Source: Pseudomonadales bacterium
Lineage (GTDB): Bacteria; Pseudomonadota; Gammaproteobacteria; Pseudomonadales; Azotimanducaceae
Assembly (NCBI GenBank): GCA_028281885.1
Contig: JANQJA010000006.1
Location: 1 to 52,967, forward strand
Direction of reading: 5' to 3'
DNA length: 52,967 bases
Shown here one piece after another: positions 1-8,288 of this stretch. A model generated the notes under the pieces. It had not been told where the DNA came from. It did no database searches and saw nothing but the letters and a program-made list of their open reading frames with translations. Both the position numbers and the translations under genes were made by a program. Position 1 is the stretch's first letter, and every line of letters starts with the position of its first letter.

Positions 1-181
1 TGGCCGAGTAGATGGTGATGGTGCCGTCGGAGGCAATCTTGACGAAGGCATTGAGATCGCGGGAGCCCACCAGGGTGCCCAGTTCTTCTGCCAGTACCGA
101 TGCCGGAATACTCAGCTCCAGCATCAGTCCGCCGCCCGCCAGGGCGGATGCCTTCAGGAAATCTCTACGCTTCACGTTCAT
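1..181 (-). CDS. Molybdenum hydroxylase large subunit, N-terminal part (IorB/isoquinoline oxidoreductase beta type), cut by window edge
   Basis: Only the first 60 codons lie in the window, read leftwards from the ATG at 181-179. The N-terminus [18 protein letters not shown] is a twin-arginine signal (RRDFLK followed by a hydrophobic stretch), so the protein is probably exported folded through Tat. The following residues (SRDLNAFVKIASDGTITIYSA) are typical of the start of the molybdopterin-binding subunit of aldehyde/isoquinoline oxidoreductases. The start overlaps the stop of the 2Fe-2S subunit gene by one base (TGATG), which indicates translational coupling and a two-subunit enzyme. The substrate is unknown. 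The family assignment rests on the N-terminus and the partner gene, because the catalytic domains are outside the window. Confidence 0.8.
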   Translation of the reverse strand, partial: MNVKRRDFLKASALAGGGLMLELSIPASVLAEELGTLVGSRDLNAFVKIASDGTITIYSA

Positions 182-678
182 CAGACCGTCTCCTCCTCGC
201 TGCTGCTGTTGATGCCAGCGTTGTAGTAGGAGGCCGCGGTGTGTACGGCTGCCCGAATCCGGATGTAGGTGCCGCAGCGGCAGTAGTTACCAGCCAGCGC
301 CTCATCAATCTCGTTATCCGTCGGGTTCGGATTATTCTCCAGCAGGGCAACGGTAGACATGATCTGGCCCGACTGACAGTAACCACACTGGGGGACGTCG
401 TGCTCGATCCAGGCGGTCTGCACCGGATGCAGTCCGCTACTGGTGGCGAGTCCCTCGATAGTGGTGACCTTGCCGTTCACTGCCGAGATGGGCGTGACGC
501 AGGCGCGCACCGGGTTGCCATCGATATGCACAGTGCAGGCGCCGCACTGGGCAATCCCGCAACCGTACTTGGTACCGGTGAGACCGAGTTTGTCTCGCAG
601 CGCCCACAACAGAGGCATGTCAGCACGAACTTCCATCTCATGATCCGTACCGTTTACGTTTAGTTTGAACCTGGCCAT
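181..678 (-). CDS. (2Fe-2S)-binding subunit of a molybdenum hydroxylase (IorA type)
   Basis: This 165-residue protein is the small electron-transfer subunit of a xanthine oxidase-family hydroxylase. It carries two [2Fe-2S] sites. The plant-ferredoxin-like N-terminal cluster motif is [15 protein letters not shown] (about residues 40-55) with a further cysteine in NPVRAC. The C-terminal helical cluster has CGYCQSGQ and NYCRCGTY (about residues 97-135). The length matches IorA-type subunits, which lack a separate FAD subunit and pass electrons to a membrane cytochrome. The gene lies directly upstream of the Tat-exported large subunit and overlaps it by one base. The ATG at 678 has a purine-rich GAGGGCG sequence in front of it. 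The family is clear, but the substrate cannot be read from this subunit. Confidence 0.93.
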   Translation of the reverse strand: MARFKLNVNGTDHEMEVRADMPLLWALRDKLGLTGTKYGCGIAQCGACTVHIDGNPVRACVTPISAVNGKVTTIEGLATSSGLHPVQTAWIEHDVPQCGYCQSGQIMSTVALLENNPNPTDNEIDEALAGNYCRCGTYIRIRAAVHTAASYYNAGINSSSEEETV

Positions 679-720
679 TCATCGCCCTCGGAAAATGGTG
701 TGTGGAAACTTGGAATTTAC

Positions 721-742
721 GCCTGGGGAGTCATCCCCAGGC
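721..742 (-). terminator. Stem-loop after the acyl-CoA dehydrogenase pair
   Basis: A perfect 9-bp stem (GCCTGGGGA / TCCCCAGGC) with a 4-base loop lies 14 bases beyond the stop of the leftward acyl-CoA dehydrogenase gene. The run of T expected for a strong intrinsic terminator on the minus strand is weak, so this could be a partial terminator or an RNA-processing hairpin between that gene and the downstream hydroxylase genes. Confidence 0.5.
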
Positions 743-756
743 AGTTATCAGCGATG

Positions 757-1893
757 CTAGAACCCGAGAATGCGGGCGTAACGGTCGCGATGATAGGCCT
801 GGTTGCCGAAGGCATTTTCCAGGACACGCGCACGCTTGAGGTACAGTCCGGCGTCAAATTCATCGGTCATCCCGATGCCGCCATGCATCTGGATGAGCTC
901 ATTCGACATCTGGTGCATGAACTCACCGGCTTTCGCCTTTGAGAGTGACGCCAGTTCCTGCGTGTTGTCGGCATCTTCGTCGATAGCAGTCAGCGCTGCC
1001 TCGACGCACGAACGGACCAGTTCCTTCTTGGTGAACAGTTGCGCCGCGCGATGTCCAAGTGCCTGGAAGCCACCGATGATCTGACCAAACTGTTTCCGTG
1101 TTTTCAGATACTCAAGCGTCATATCGAAAGCCTGGTTTGCCGTTCCCAGCATTTCCGCGCCCATTCCCGCGCGGGCACGATCAAGCAGCTGTGTCAGGGG
1201 GCCGTAGCCGGCGTCGACTTCACCGAGGATGTTTTCCGCAGGGACCTCGACGTTGGCGAAATCGATATTCGCAAAGCCGCGGCTGTCGACCGTCTGTAGT
1301 CGATGTCGACTGACGCCGCCGGTATCGGCGGGCACGATAAACAGCGTGATGCCTGTCTGGTCGCCAGGCTTGCCGCTGGTACGGGCAGGCACGATGAGGG
1401 CTGTTGCAGCCATGCCTTCCATGACGAACGTCTTGCTGCCGTTCAGTGTGTAACCATTGCCGGATTTCTCAGCCTTTAGGGCGACTTGCTCCGGTCCATG
1501 GCGAGGACCTTCCTCCAGTGCCAGGGTGGCGATCGTCGAGCCGTCGACGATTCTTGGCAACCAGCCTTGTTTCTGTTCTTCGTTGCCCGCAATGGTAAAT
1601 GCCGACGCCCCGACCAGAGCTGAAGCGAACAGGGGAGAGGCAGTCAGGTTGCGGCCGGTTTCTTCCAGGATCAGGCCGAACGTCAGGTATCCCAGATCCG
1701 AGCCGCCATAGGCTTCGGGGACGATGATGCCTGTCCATCCCATCTCGATCATTGACTGCCAGGTCTCTGGCAGAAAGGCCGCCTCGACATTGCCGTCCCG
1801 CATGTCGCGAAATTTTTTGACCGGGGATTCACTGCTGGTCCAGTTCTGGGCCTGGTCGCGAATCATGCTCTGTTCTTCAGTCAGTGCTGCCAT
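757..1893 (-). CDS. Acyl-CoA dehydrogenase, short partner of a pair
   Basis: This 378-residue flavoprotein of the acyl-CoA dehydrogenase family oxidises a CoA thioester to the 2-enoyl-CoA, using FAD. The order is N-terminal helical domain, central beta domain (about 120-220) and C-terminal helical domain (about 230-378). The C-terminus reads MHGGIGMTDEFDAGLYLKR rather than the usual GGT-EIQ-N segment. That is typical of the partner subunit in heteromeric dehydrogenases (ChsE/FadE-pair type in steroid degradation). The gene follows the larger dehydrogenase by six bases on the same strand, so the two are probably co-translated into an alpha2beta2 enzyme. A homodimeric enzyme with a different substrate cannot be excluded. 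The substrate is unknown. Confidence 0.92.
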   Translation of the reverse strand: MAALTEEQSMIRDQAQNWTSSESPVKKFRDMRDGNVEAAFLPETWQSMIEMGWTGIIVPEAYGGSDLGYLTFGLILEETGRNLTASPLFASALVGASAFTIAGNEEQKQGWLPRIVDGSTIATLALEEGPRHGPEQVALKAEKSGNGYTLNGSKTFVMEGMAATALIVPARTSGKPGDQTGITLFIVPADTGGVSRHRLQTVDSRGFANIDFANVEVPAENILGEVDAGYGPLTQLLDRARAGMGAEMLGTANQAFDMTLEYLKTRKQFGQIIGGFQALGHRAAQLFTKKELVRSCVEAALTAIDEDADNTQELASLSKAKAGEFMHQMSNELIQMHGGIGMTDEFDAGLYLKRARVLENAFGNQAYHRDRYARILGF

Positions 1894-1899
1894 CTTCGT

Positions 1900-3123
1900 T
1901 TAACCTTTCTGCGTCGTCTCGGGCAGACCGAGAATATTCTTGGAAATAATGTTGTTCTGGATCTCATAGGAACCGCCGTAGATTGACTGGGCTTTGCCGC
2001 CCAGCCATGCACGCGTGGCATCGATCTCGCTCTTGCTGAAACCTTCTCCTTCCCAGCCGAGTCCCTGATTACCCATGATCTCGATCATCAGTTCCGCGTG
2101 AAGCTGGCCCACGATGGTCGCCGAGTTCTTCATGATCGACTGCGCGGCACTGACCTGGACATTGCCTTTTGCTTCGGCTGCGATGCGTCTCGTCGTCAGA
2201 GTGTGGGCTGCGGCCGCCATCACCTGTTCCACAATTCTGCCGCGGAGGTCGAGGTCGGCAAGTCGACCTTGTTCGTCGGTGCCGACATAGGTCTTGGCGA
2301 TCTCGTGGATGGGCTTCGGCGCCGGACCTGATCCGCTGCCGCGACCACCGGTCTGACTGGCGCGTTCGTGTTGCAGTAATCGTTTGCCGACACTCCAGCC
2401 TTCGTTCAATGGGCCCAGCAGATCGTTCTTCTCTGCACGGGCGTCGTTGAAGAAGGTTTCACAGAACGGCGAGGATCCGGAAATGAGCTGGATCGGCCGC
2501 GTCGTGACGCCGGACTGTTTCATACTCACCATCATGAAGCTGATGCCTTCCCGCTTGGGTTTGGATGTGTCGGTCCTGACCAGGGCTCCACACCAGTCCG
2601 CCGCGTTGGCGCCCGACGTCCATACCTTCTGCCCGTTGATCAGCCAGTAGTCTCCTTTATCCTCGGCGCGTGTCGATAGCGAAGCAAGATCCGATCCGGA
2701 GTTTGGCTCCGAGTAGCCAATACACCAGGCAATTTCGCCGCGACAGATCGGTGGAATGTGTCGCTGTTTCTGTTCTTTCGTACCGTAGTCAAGGATAGTC
2801 GGGCCGACCATCGTGACCCCCATGATGGCGACGGCAGGAATCGGGTTGGACGCGCCGATGCGTGCCATCTCTTCCTGCAGCACCCTGGCTTGCTGATTCG
2901 TCAGGCCGCCGCCGCCGTATTCCGCGGGCCAGGTGGGCGTGCCCCATCCTTTTGCGCCAAGGCTTGCCTGCCAGGCACGGGCATCATCGTCAACATGAAC
3001 GCCTTCCTGGCGTGCGCCCCAGGGAGCGAGTCCCTTGTCTTTCAGTGAGGCTGGAAAATTGTCTTCGAGCCAGGTTCTTGCCTCGGCCCGAAAAGCATCG
3101 AGGTCGGCGTTTGAATCTGCCAT
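1900..3123 (-). CDS. Acyl-CoA dehydrogenase, long partner of a pair
   Basis: This 407-residue acyl-CoA dehydrogenase has the FAD/substrate segment CIGYSEPNSGSDLAS (about residue 135), the beta-domain motif GQKVWTSGA and the C-terminal GGSYEIQNNIISKNILGLP. Those motifs are characteristic of the subunit that binds flavin with its neighbours in this family. An in-frame ATG lies 48 bases upstream, at 3171. The ATG at 3123 is preferred because it is preceded by GAGAGA and because the family consensus begins near there (MADSNADLDAF). It is the first gene of a leftward unit with the 378-residue partner, and a heterotetramer is the likely product. It may act on bulky acyl-CoA; the sequence does not show the substrate. 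Confidence 0.92.
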   Translation of the reverse strand: MADSNADLDAFRAEARTWLEDNFPASLKDKGLAPWGARQEGVHVDDDARAWQASLGAKGWGTPTWPAEYGGGGLTNQQARVLQEEMARIGASNPIPAVAIMGVTMVGPTILDYGTKEQKQRHIPPICRGEIAWCIGYSEPNSGSDLASLSTRAEDKGDYWLINGQKVWTSGANAADWCGALVRTDTSKPKREGISFMMVSMKQSGVTTRPIQLISGSSPFCETFFNDARAEKNDLLGPLNEGWSVGKRLLQHERASQTGGRGSGSGPAPKPIHEIAKTYVGTDEQGRLADLDLRGRIVEQVMAAAAHTLTTRRIAAEAKGNVQVSAAQSIMKNSATIVGQLHAELMIEIMGNQGLGWEGEGFSKSEIDATRAWLGGKAQSIYGGSYEIQNNIISKNILGLPETTQKG

Positions 3124-3231
3124 TAGCGATCTCTCTGTCAATATCGGTAAATCATATGAGGGGCTAACCATAGCAAAAAAAGAGCGTCGATAAGCCTCCC
3201 AAATAGTTGAAAATCAATCTGCCAGAGGACA

Positions 3232-3259
3232 TTGCACCCTTTGTCAGGGTGACTATAAT
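3232..3259 (+). promoter_or_regulatory. Sigma70-type promoter of panD
   Basis: A TTGCAC -35 box at 3232-3237 is separated by 16 bases from a perfect TATAAT -10 box at 3254-3259. Transcription would start near 3266 and leave a short leader of about 25 bases before the panD ATG at 3291. It also sits in the gap between panD and the divergent acyl-CoA dehydrogenase gene. Confidence 0.75.
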
Positions 3260-3290
3260 TCGCGTTCCTGATCAGTGCAGGGCGCTGGAC

Positions 3291-3671
3291 ATGCAGTCAA
3301 TCTTTCTCAAGGCAAAACTCCACCAGGCCAGGGTTACTCATGCCGAGCTGGAATACGATGGCTCCTGCGCTATCGACCAGGACCTGCTGGCATTGACCGG
3401 ATTGCGCGAGTTCGAGCAGATTCAGGTCTATAATATTACCAACGGTGAGCGCTTTACGACCTACATTATCGAAGGCGAGGCGGGCTCGGGCATCATCTCA
3501 ATGAATGGTGCGGCAGCACACAAGGCCAAGCCTGGCGACCGCGTCATTATCTGTGCCTACGGTAACTACACTGAACAGGAACTTGCCAGCCACAAGCCGC
3601 GACTGGTTTATCTCGGTGAAGGAAACGAGGTGGTCAAGCAGGCCAATACCATCCCGGTGCAGGCGGCCTGA
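3291..3671 (+). CDS. panD: Aspartate 1-decarboxylase proenzyme
   Basis: This 126-residue pyruvoyl enzyme decarboxylates L-aspartate to beta-alanine for pantothenate and CoA synthesis. It cleaves itself at Gly24-Ser25, visible in YDGSCAID, and the new N-terminal serine becomes the pyruvoyl group. Lys9, Arg54 and Tyr58, known active-site residues of the family, are all in place. The start is set at 3291 because [15 protein letters not shown] is the universal N-terminus; the longer reading from 3207 would include the promoter. The gene stands alone with its own sigma70 promoter and a strong terminator. It therefore appears not to be co-transcribed with panB or panC, which are not in the window. 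CoA supply suits a neighbourhood rich in acyl-CoA enzymes, but that link is inference. Confidence 0.98.
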   Translation: MQSIFLKAKLHQARVTHAELEYDGSCAIDQDLLALTGLREFEQIQVYNITNGERFTTYIIEGEAGSGIISMNGAAAHKAKPGDRVIICAYGNYTEQELASHKPRLVYLGEGNEVVKQANTIPVQAA

Positions 3672-3704
3672 CGATTCTGAATAGCCAATAAAAAATGTAT
3701 CAAC

Positions 3705-3735
3705 AAAAAAGCCGACATCACGTCGGCTTTTTTCT
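3705..3735. terminator. Bidirectional rho-independent terminator between panD and the amidohydrolase gene
   Basis: The stem GCCGAC (3711-3716) pairs with GTCGGC (3722-3727) across a 5-base loop. It is flanked by a run of A on the left and six T on the right, so it can end both panD and the convergent leftward amidohydrolase transcript. Confidence 0.9.
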
Positions 3736-3755
3736 TTCTCTCGTTTTACCTGAGC

Positions 3756-5465
3756 CTATTGCCCGACGGCGAGTGGCTGTGGTCCGCGGATCAACCGGCC
3801 GCTAAGGGCGTCGGTTGCCTCGCCATTGCGATAGGTCACGGCACCATTAACGACGGTTGCCAGATACCCGGTTGCCTTTTGTTCCAGTCGCGGGGCGCCG
3901 GAGGGCAGGTCATGCACGGTATAGGGATGTGTCAATCGCAGATTGTCGTAGTCGATCACATTGATGTCTGCCTTCATCCCTGCCTTGAGCAGGCCGCGAT
4001 CATACAAGCGTACGGCCCGCGCGGTGTCCTGGGTCTGGCGTTTCACCAGGGTGGGCAGGTCGATCAGACTGCCACGCTTGCGGTCGCGGCCCCAGTGGGT
4101 CAGCAGGAATGTCACGAAGCTGGCGTCAGAAATAATGCCGACATGGGCGCCACCGTCGCCCAGCCCGGGTACGGTGTTCTCTGCCAGCAGCATCTCGCGA
4201 CAGATGTCGAGATTGCCATGCTGGTAGTTGGCAAACGTGCGATACATGAGTTGCTCGCCATCATTGGCCATCATCAGGTCATAGGCGAGTTCCTGCGAAG
4301 AGACACCTTTCGCTCGCGCTCTTGACGCAATGCTGTCCTGTGGGGAGGGCTCATAATCCCAGTTCGATTCCATTGGCCACAGGTAATGGAAGAACGTCTC
4401 CGGCATGTCGGCCGCCTCTTCCAGCACGCGCTGGCGGAATGACGCATCGCGCATACGTTCGAGCTTCTCGTGCATCGGCAGTTTCATGATGCTGCGAAGC
4501 GTTGCGCTTGAGGTGCCCAACGCCGGTCGATTCGTCGACAGGCCAAGCAGCAGGCCGACGGCACGGGGCGCCACCTGGCCCTTGACGGTGCGACCTTCGT
4601 TGTTGGCCTTGTCGATGGCGCCGAGAAGCCTGCGCCAGCCATCCGGATTCTGTCCGACCTGGAGCAGCGAGATAGTCATGGGCGCCTGGCCGGCATCGAC
4701 CATCGACATGAGAATCTCGAACTCGGTCTCGAAACCGTCGAAGTCGGAAATCATTTCCAGCACAGCTCCGGTGCCGGCTTCTTTAACACCCTCGGCGATA
4801 CCGATCAGTTCTGCCTGGGCGGCGGTCAGGGAAGGGGTCGGGTCACCGTTGATGCTACGGTGGTTGAGCGTGCGTGAACTGGAGAAGCCCAGTGCCCCTG
4901 CCTTCATCGCTTCATGAGTAAGGCGCTTCATCTCGGCGATGTCTTCCGGTGTCGCTTCTTCGCGACGAGCGCCGCGATCTCCCATTACGTAGACCCGCAG
5001 TGCGGCATGGGGAAGCTGGGTGGCGATATCCATATCGAAATGTCGTGACTCAAGAAAGTCCAGATAGTCCGGGAAGGATTCCCAGGCCCAGGGCAGACCT
5101 TCATGAAGGGCGACGCCGGGAATGTCCTCGACGCCCTCCATGAGCTCGATCAGCATCCCATGGTCGGTTTCCCGCACCGGCGCAAAGCCGACCCCGCAGT
5201 TACCCATCACGACCGTCGTGACGCCATGGTGGCTGGAGGGGTTCATCCGGTTTGCCCAGGTGGACAAACCATCATAGTGAGTGTGGATATCGACGAAACC
5301 CGGGGTGACGATGGCACCTTCCGCCTCTATCTCTTCCGATCCCCTGGCATCGACCTTGCCGATGGTTTCGATCTTGCCATCCCTGACAGCGATATCGGCG
5401 GTGAATCCCTCAGTACCGGTACCGTCCAGTACGGTACCCCCTCGGATGACGAGGTCATAGCTCAT
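3756..5465 (-). CDS. Amidohydrolase of the D-aminoacylase / N-acyl-D-amino-acid deacylase type
   Basis: This 569-residue metal-dependent amidohydrolase starts with the family signature [15 protein letters not shown] and has the metal-binding HTHYD motif near residue 61 in [11 protein letters not shown]. Further conserved segments are GNCGVGFAP (about 90), SSRTLNH (about 200) and GDGGAHVG (about 435). These features place it in the D-aminoacylase/dihydroorotase-like group of cytoplasmic zinc hydrolases that cleave amide or cyclic amide bonds. Such proteins are often found in catabolic clusters without a proven substrate, so D-aminoacylase is a family label here and not a demonstrated activity. 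The ATG at 5465 is preceded by AAGGAG. It runs towards panD and shares its terminator. Confidence 0.88.
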   Translation of the reverse strand: MSYDLVIRGGTVLDGTGTEGFTADIAVRDGKIETIGKVDARGSEEIEAEGAIVTPGFVDIHTHYDGLSTWANRMNPSSHHGVTTVVMGNCGVGFAPVRETDHGMLIELMEGVEDIPGVALHEGLPWAWESFPDYLDFLESRHFDMDIATQLPHAALRVYVMGDRGARREEATPEDIAEMKRLTHEAMKAGALGFSSSRTLNHRSINGDPTPSLTAAQAELIGIAEGVKEAGTGAVLEMISDFDGFETEFEILMSMVDAGQAPMTISLLQVGQNPDGWRRLLGAIDKANNEGRTVKGQVAPRAVGLLLGLSTNRPALGTSSATLRSIMKLPMHEKLERMRDASFRQRVLEEAADMPETFFHYLWPMESNWDYEPSPQDSIASRARAKGVSSQELAYDLMMANDGEQLMYRTFANYQHGNLDICREMLLAENTVPGLGDGGAHVGIISDASFVTFLLTHWGRDRKRGSLIDLPTLVKRQTQDTARAVRLYDRGLLKAGMKADINVIDYDNLRLTHPYTVHDLPSGAPRLEQKATGYLATVVNGAVTYRNGEATDALSGRLIRGPQPLAVGQ

Positions 5466-5596
5466 TCGTTACTCCTTCCGGAATGCGGAAATCATGGTGG
5501 ACTGATTTTTTGAGGCGAAGGAAGTTAGAAGATATGGCCAAACGCTGCAATATGACCCTCACCTTACCACCGCAGCTTACCGGGGTGCGGCTGTCT

Positions 5597-5625
5597 TTGC
5601 CCCTGTCATGGGCGAGCCTTATGAT
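5597..5625 (+). promoter_or_regulatory. Candidate sigma70 promoter of the first crotonase gene
   Basis: TTGCCC at 5597-5602 and TATGAT at 5620-5625 are separated by 17 bases. The predicted start of transcription is about 25-30 bases upstream of the ATG at 5661. It lies in the 195-base divergent gap beside the amidohydrolase gene. Confidence 0.5.
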
Positions 5626-5660
5626 CGTGGATTCAGTAGCCCGATATGGAGAGTTTGTGC

Positions 5661-6458
5661 ATGTCCGATGTGCTGGTTGAACGTCAGGGTTCCATCATGA
5701 CCGTGACGCTGAATCGCCCTGAAATCAAAAACGCGATGGATGAACCGATGCAGGGCGCGATAGCTGCGGCGCTGACTGAGGCAACAGAGAATGCTGAAAT
5801 CCGGGCCGTGATCCTGACGGGTGAGGGCGACGTGTTTTGCTCAGGCGCCGATACCCGGCGCATCGCCAGCCGCGATGGCGTCTTTGAAGGGAATTCTCCG
5901 CCGCGCACGCGCCATGCGTATAGTCATGGCGTCCAGCGAATGTCGTTGGCGTTCTATCACTGTGAGGTGCCGATCATCTGTGCCGTTAACGGGGCGGCGA
6001 TAGGTCTTGGATTTGACCTGACCACGCACTGTGATATTCGGGTTGCGGAAGAGCACGCCATCTTCTCCGAAGCGTTTATCACGGTGGGGATTATCCCCGG
6101 GGACGGGGGGTTCTGGCACCTGCCGAGGATCGTCGGCTATTCGAGGGCGGTGGAGATGACGGTGACGGGTCGCAGGATCGATGCGGTCACCGCCGAACGC
6201 TGGGGACTGGTGAGCGAGGTGGTGCCGAGGAGCCAGTCGATGGCGGCAGCGATGAAGCTCGCCGAGGAGATCTGCAAGCGCTCGCCCCATGCTGTACGTC
6301 TTTCGAAAAAACTGATCCGTGATGCTGACCGGACATCATTCCATGAAGCCCTCGATCTGGGTGCGATGGGGCAGGCGATTCTCACCGGAACCCGGGATCA
6401 GCGTGAAGCGGTTGCGGCACTGAAAGAACGTCGCGACGGAGATTTTGAAGGGGCGTGA
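5661..6458 (+). CDS. Enoyl-CoA hydratase/isomerase family protein
   Basis: This 265-residue crotonase-fold enzyme acts on an acyl-CoA thioester. The oxyanion-hole regions are visible as CSGADTRR (about 58-65) and AVNGAAIGLG (about 104-113). At the two catalytic glutamate positions of classical hydratase the sequence has Asp (GFDLTTHCD) and Glu (SEAFITVG). An acid pair is therefore kept, and hydratase activity is plausible. The start at 5661 is chosen over 5646 because GGAGAG lies seven bases before it. It is followed 42 bases later by an alpha/beta hydrolase and then by another crotonase, probably as one operon. The exact substrate is not shown. Confidence 0.88.
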   Translation: MSDVLVERQGSIMTVTLNRPEIKNAMDEPMQGAIAAALTEATENAEIRAVILTGEGDVFCSGADTRRIASRDGVFEGNSPPRTRHAYSHGVQRMSLAFYHCEVPIICAVNGAAIGLGFDLTTHCDIRVAEEHAIFSEAFITVGIIPGDGGFWHLPRIVGYSRAVEMTVTGRRIDAVTAERWGLVSEVVPRSQSMAAAMKLAEEICKRSPHAVRLSKKLIRDADRTSFHEALDLGAMGQAILTGTRDQREAVAALKERRDGDFEGA

Positions 6459-6500
6459 TGCTGGACACTTCGGTCGCTGACATCTACAGTCAGCGACCTG

Positions 6501-7427
6501 TTGTGTTATCGAAAGAAATTATCTGTGTGTTCAGCAATCGCTGATGTCATCGAAAAGCGAGTCGAAGTCAACGATGTAGGGCTCGCGTATTTTGAAAGAC
6601 GGGAAGACCTCAGGGGCAAGGGCCCAACTCTCTTTTTCGTTCATGCAACCGGTTTTCACGGACGTCTGTGGGACCAGATTATTGCGCGACTGCCGGAGTG
6701 TCACAGTATTGCACTTGATCAGCGTGGCCACGGTCGCAGTGACAAGGTGCAGATCGATCACTGGCGCACGACAGTCAATGATGCTGCAGCGGTTATTGAA
6801 TCCCTGGACCTTGAGAATGTGTTGGCGGTGGGCCACAGCATGGGCGGTCATGCACTCATCGGGGCGTCGTCCCGGCAGCAGGACCGCGTCAGTCGACTGG
6901 TGGCGATCGATCCGGTGATTGCGGCGGAGGAAGATTACATTGATGAACCCATTGATCTTGCGATCGTCGCCGAGCACCCGATGGCGCGTCGTCGGTCAAG
7001 ATATGGTTCGGCGGAAGAAATGGCGGACCATCTTGCGACGCGCGGTTCCTACGGCTTGTTTGATCGTGAGATCCTGATGGACTATTGCCGGTACGGACTG
7101 GTACCGGCGGCAGACGGGGTTGGCCTTGAGCTGGCTTGTCCTCCTCACATCGAAGCGAGTGTCTATGCGTCAGCGCGAACCAACCGTTCCATTTATGATG
7201 CGGTTCGCGCGCTTCGGATTCCGGTGCAGTTGCTGAGGGCTCGCCGCGTACCGGCAGAAGAAGGGCGCCTGGACTTCAGCACTTCTCCCACCTGGCCGGA
7301 GTTGGCGGGACTGTTTGCTGATGCAACCGATCACTACTTTGAGGATCGCACTCACTTTCTGCCGATGGAAATTCCTGACGTCGTGGCTGGTATAGTCGCG
7401 CAGGAATTCCGGCAGATGAAGGTTTAG
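6501..7427 (+). CDS. Alpha/beta hydrolase
   Basis: This hydrolase is about 300 residues long with the alpha/beta fold. It shows the oxyanion segment HATGFHGRLWD (about residue 48), the strand DQRGHGRSD (about 75) and the nucleophile elbow GHSMGG with Ser as nucleophile (about 112). A C-terminal histidine in RTHFLPME could complete the triad. These features fit an esterase, thioesterase or C-C hydrolase acting in the cytoplasm. The start is uncertain: the reading given begins at TTG 6501, and an in-frame GTG at 6525 is an alternative with a purine-rich stretch in front. It lies between two crotonase-fold genes, so it may release a product from a CoA or ring-cleavage intermediate; this is inference. 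Confidence 0.85.
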   Translation: MCYRKKLSVCSAIADVIEKRVEVNDVGLAYFERREDLRGKGPTLFFVHATGFHGRLWDQIIARLPECHSIALDQRGHGRSDKVQIDHWRTTVNDAAAVIESLDLENVLAVGHSMGGHALIGASSRQQDRVSRLVAIDPVIAAEEDYIDEPIDLAIVAEHPMARRRSRYGSAEEMADHLATRGSYGLFDREILMDYCRYGLVPAADGVGLELACPPHIEASVYASARTNRSIYDAVRALRIPVQLLRARRVPAEEGRLDFSTSPTWPELAGLFADATDHYFEDRTHFLPMEIPDVVAGIVAQEFRQMKV

Positions 7428-7471
7428 CTAAGGCCCGCGAAAGCAGGTTCTATCTTTTAAAAGGAGACAAC

Positions 7472-8257
7472 ATGGAGAAGAAGGTAGGCGACGTTGTCGT
7501 CTCGAAGCCAGCAGACTTTGTCGCGCTGCTTGAGATTCAGCGCGCGCCAAATAATCATTTCGATCACGCACTGATCCTGGATCTTGCCGATATCTTTACT
7601 GAAATAGATAACGACGACAGCATTCGCACCATTGTGCTGGCGTCAGACGGCAAACACTTCTGTGCGGGTGCGAACTTCAGTCCGACCGATGGCCGAGACA
7701 GGGGTGCGCGTCCAACCACATCTAAGTCTCTTTACCAGGAAGCGGTCCGTCTGTTTAACAACAAGAAGCAGATTGTTGCCGCTGTACAGGGAGCTGCAGT
7801 GGGTGGTGGGCTCGGCCTGTGCCTCGTGGCAGATTTTCGGGTTGGCTGTCTTGAATCGCGGTTCACTGCCAACTTCGTGAAGCTGGGTTTCTCTCCGGGT
7901 TTCGGCCTTACTCACACGCTGGAGAAGATTGTTGGTTTTCAGAAGGCTCAGGACATGATCTACACCGGACGTCGGGTGAAGGGTGATGAAGCGTTGCAGA
8001 TTGGCTTGCTCGACCGCATGGTTCCGCTTGAGCAGGTACGTGAAGCGGCTATCAGCTTTGCATCGGAAATTGCCGAGAACGCACCCATGTCCCTGATCTC
8101 TGCGCGCAATTCACTACGTCGAGAGCTCATGATGGCAGTGACGCACGCGACCGAGCATGAGTCGTCGGAACAGGGCATCCTGCGTCTGAGTAATGACTAC
8201 CAGGAAGGTATCAAGGCGGTGGCAGAGCGTCGGCCTGGAAACTGGACCGGAACCTGA
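7472..8257 (+). CDS. Enoyl-CoA hydratase/isomerase family protein lacking both catalytic glutamates
   Basis: This 261-residue crotonase-fold protein has the CoA/oxyanion segments CAGANFSP (about 64) and AVQGAAVGGGLGL (about 107-119). At the two positions that hold the catalytic glutamates of classical enoyl-CoA hydratase it has Gly (GGGLGLCLVAD) and Asn (FTANFVKLG). Plain hydratase chemistry is therefore doubtful. An isomerase, hydrolase or lyase role within the crotonase superfamily is more likely. AAAGGAGA lies before the ATG. It is the third gene of a rightward set that ends in a stem-loop facing the MFS gene. Confidence 0.86.
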   Translation: MEKKVGDVVVSKPADFVALLEIQRAPNNHFDHALILDLADIFTEIDNDDSIRTIVLASDGKHFCAGANFSPTDGRDRGARPTTSKSLYQEAVRLFNNKKQIVAAVQGAAVGGGLGLCLVADFRVGCLESRFTANFVKLGFSPGFGLTHTLEKIVGFQKAQDMIYTGRRVKGDEALQIGLLDRMVPLEQVREAAISFASEIAENAPMSLISARNSLRRELMMAVTHATEHESSEQGILRLSNDYQEGIKAVAERRPGNWTGT

Positions 8258-8263
8258 GGTATT

Positions 8264-8288
8264 GCTGAGGTCGCTCGCTGACTTCAGC
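8264..8288. terminator. Stem-loop between convergent crotonase and MFS genes
   Basis: GCTGAGGTC (8264-8272) can pair with GACTTCAGC (8280-8288) with one G-U pair and a 7-base loop. It sits exactly between the two convergent stop codons. No good T-run follows on either strand, so termination is likely but weak. Confidence 0.4.

Noticed and set aside
3207..3290. N-terminal extension of panD to 3207
   Set aside because: It would contain the -35 and -10 boxes of the panD promoter, and the conserved protein starts at 3291.
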